Below are positions 63,903 to 64,000 of a stretch of DNA of 64,000 nt, one piece after another. Numbering within the stretch: the stretch's first letter is position 1; each line of letters starts with the position of its first letter. The position numbers were made by a program, and so were the translations under genes. Source of the DNA: Marinobacter santoriniensis NKSG1 (GTDB lineage: Bacteria > Pseudomonadota > Gammaproteobacteria > Pseudomonadales > Oleiphilaceae); the NCBI RefSeq assembly GCF_000347775.1, contig NZ_APAT01000008.1:1-64000 (forward strand), given 5' to 3'. The notes beneath the pieces are model-generated. The model made no database searches. It was not told the origin of the DNA and saw only the letters and a program-made list of their open reading frames with translations.

Positions 63903-64000
63903 CCCAGGGCCAGACGCTGAAGACCAAACTCGTCAGCATGCTCTGCATGGTGTATCCGCAGGAGGATTGCAACGTATTGGCGGATCGTTTGCTGCTGGCC
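63899..64000 (+). CDS. Sugar-phosphorylase-like gene, N-terminal part only (cut by window end)
   Basis: Thirty-four codons from ATG 63899 to the window end, starting MTQGQTLKTKLVSMLCMVYP. The overlap with gpgS (ATGA) shows co-translation. A short helical start with a Y-P turn fits GH13 sucrose-phosphorylase-like glucosylglycerate phosphorylases, which follow such genes in other bacteria, but this short stretch cannot prove it. Confidence 0.5.
   Translation, partial: MTQGQTLKTKLVSMLCMVYPQEDCNVLADRLLLA

Overview
The window looks like chromosome of a halotolerant marine gammaproteobacterium, most likely Marinobacter or a close relative. This is inferred from gene content, not from a database search. 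The indicators are a pseudomonad-type arginine succinyltransferase (aru) operon with an ArgR-like regulator, an osmolyte theme (BCCT transporter, probable glucosylglycerate genes, a retropepsin-like/transglutaminase-7TM/ATP-grasp triad), class I fumarase, SelO, and several CoA-dependent catabolic genes. Most genes have ordinary Shine-Dalgarno starts and moderately high G+C. A few A+T-richer patches (about 13.6-15.9 kb, 18.1-21.4 kb, 39.7-42.2 kb) look acquired.

Layout. 0-1.1 kb: small hypothetical genes and an orphan MbcA/ParS/Xre-type antitoxin. 1.2-7.2 kb: argR divergent from aruC-aruF-aruG-aruD, with an ArgR-like operator between them; aruB and aruE are not here. 7.3-13.3 kb: a LysR regulator divergent from a polar amino acid ABC transporter, a DadA-like FAD oxidoreductase and a RidA protein, which together suggest import and oxidation of a D-amino acid or similar compound. 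13.4-16 kb: an antitoxin-like small protein, a cluster of TGTACTTCAA-type repeats, a tyrosine recombinase with a small partner gene, and a 64-nt hairpin. 16-18 kb: GFA protein, VOC protein and LysR regulator. 18.1-20.8 kb: three same-strand genes (unknown, DUF2971, 5'-nucleotidase-like) separated by sites that look like integron attC sites, with no integron integrase in the window. The block is flanked by two 58-bp palindromic repeats. 20.9-21.2 kb: a decayed dadA-like fragment.

21.2-38.9 kb is the most striking region: one long, tightly packed catabolic cluster. It begins with an inverted repeat and a sigma54-type promoter and ends with a PrpR-type sigma54 activator gene. It encodes a family III CoA-transferase, an HMG-CoA-lyase-family enzyme, a YCF48/RND/DUF1302/DUF1329 envelope module, HyuA/HyuB, an N-carbamoylsarcosine-amidase-like hydrolase, a lipoprotein, and LeuC/LeuD paralogues. 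I infer a pathway that opens a cyclic imide or hydantoin-like ring, removes an amide, hydrates a maleate- or citraconate-type acid, activates it with CoA and cleaves it. The substrate is not known.

38.9-42.3 kb holds remnants (RidA and acyl-CoA synthetase pseudogenes) and a small island next to tRNA-Pro(GGG) with a DUF726 hydrolase and an AlpA-like regulator. 42.4-64 kb is mostly core: glutamate-synthase-like flavoprotein, BCCT transporter, the retropepsin-like triad, RmuC, an AraC regulator beside a CaiB-type CoA-transferase/racemase, a large lipoprotein lipase with calcium-loop repeats, fumarase, SelO, and a kinase-phosphatase-glycosyltransferase set with a partial gene at the right edge that fits a glucosylglycerate synthesis and recycling cycle.
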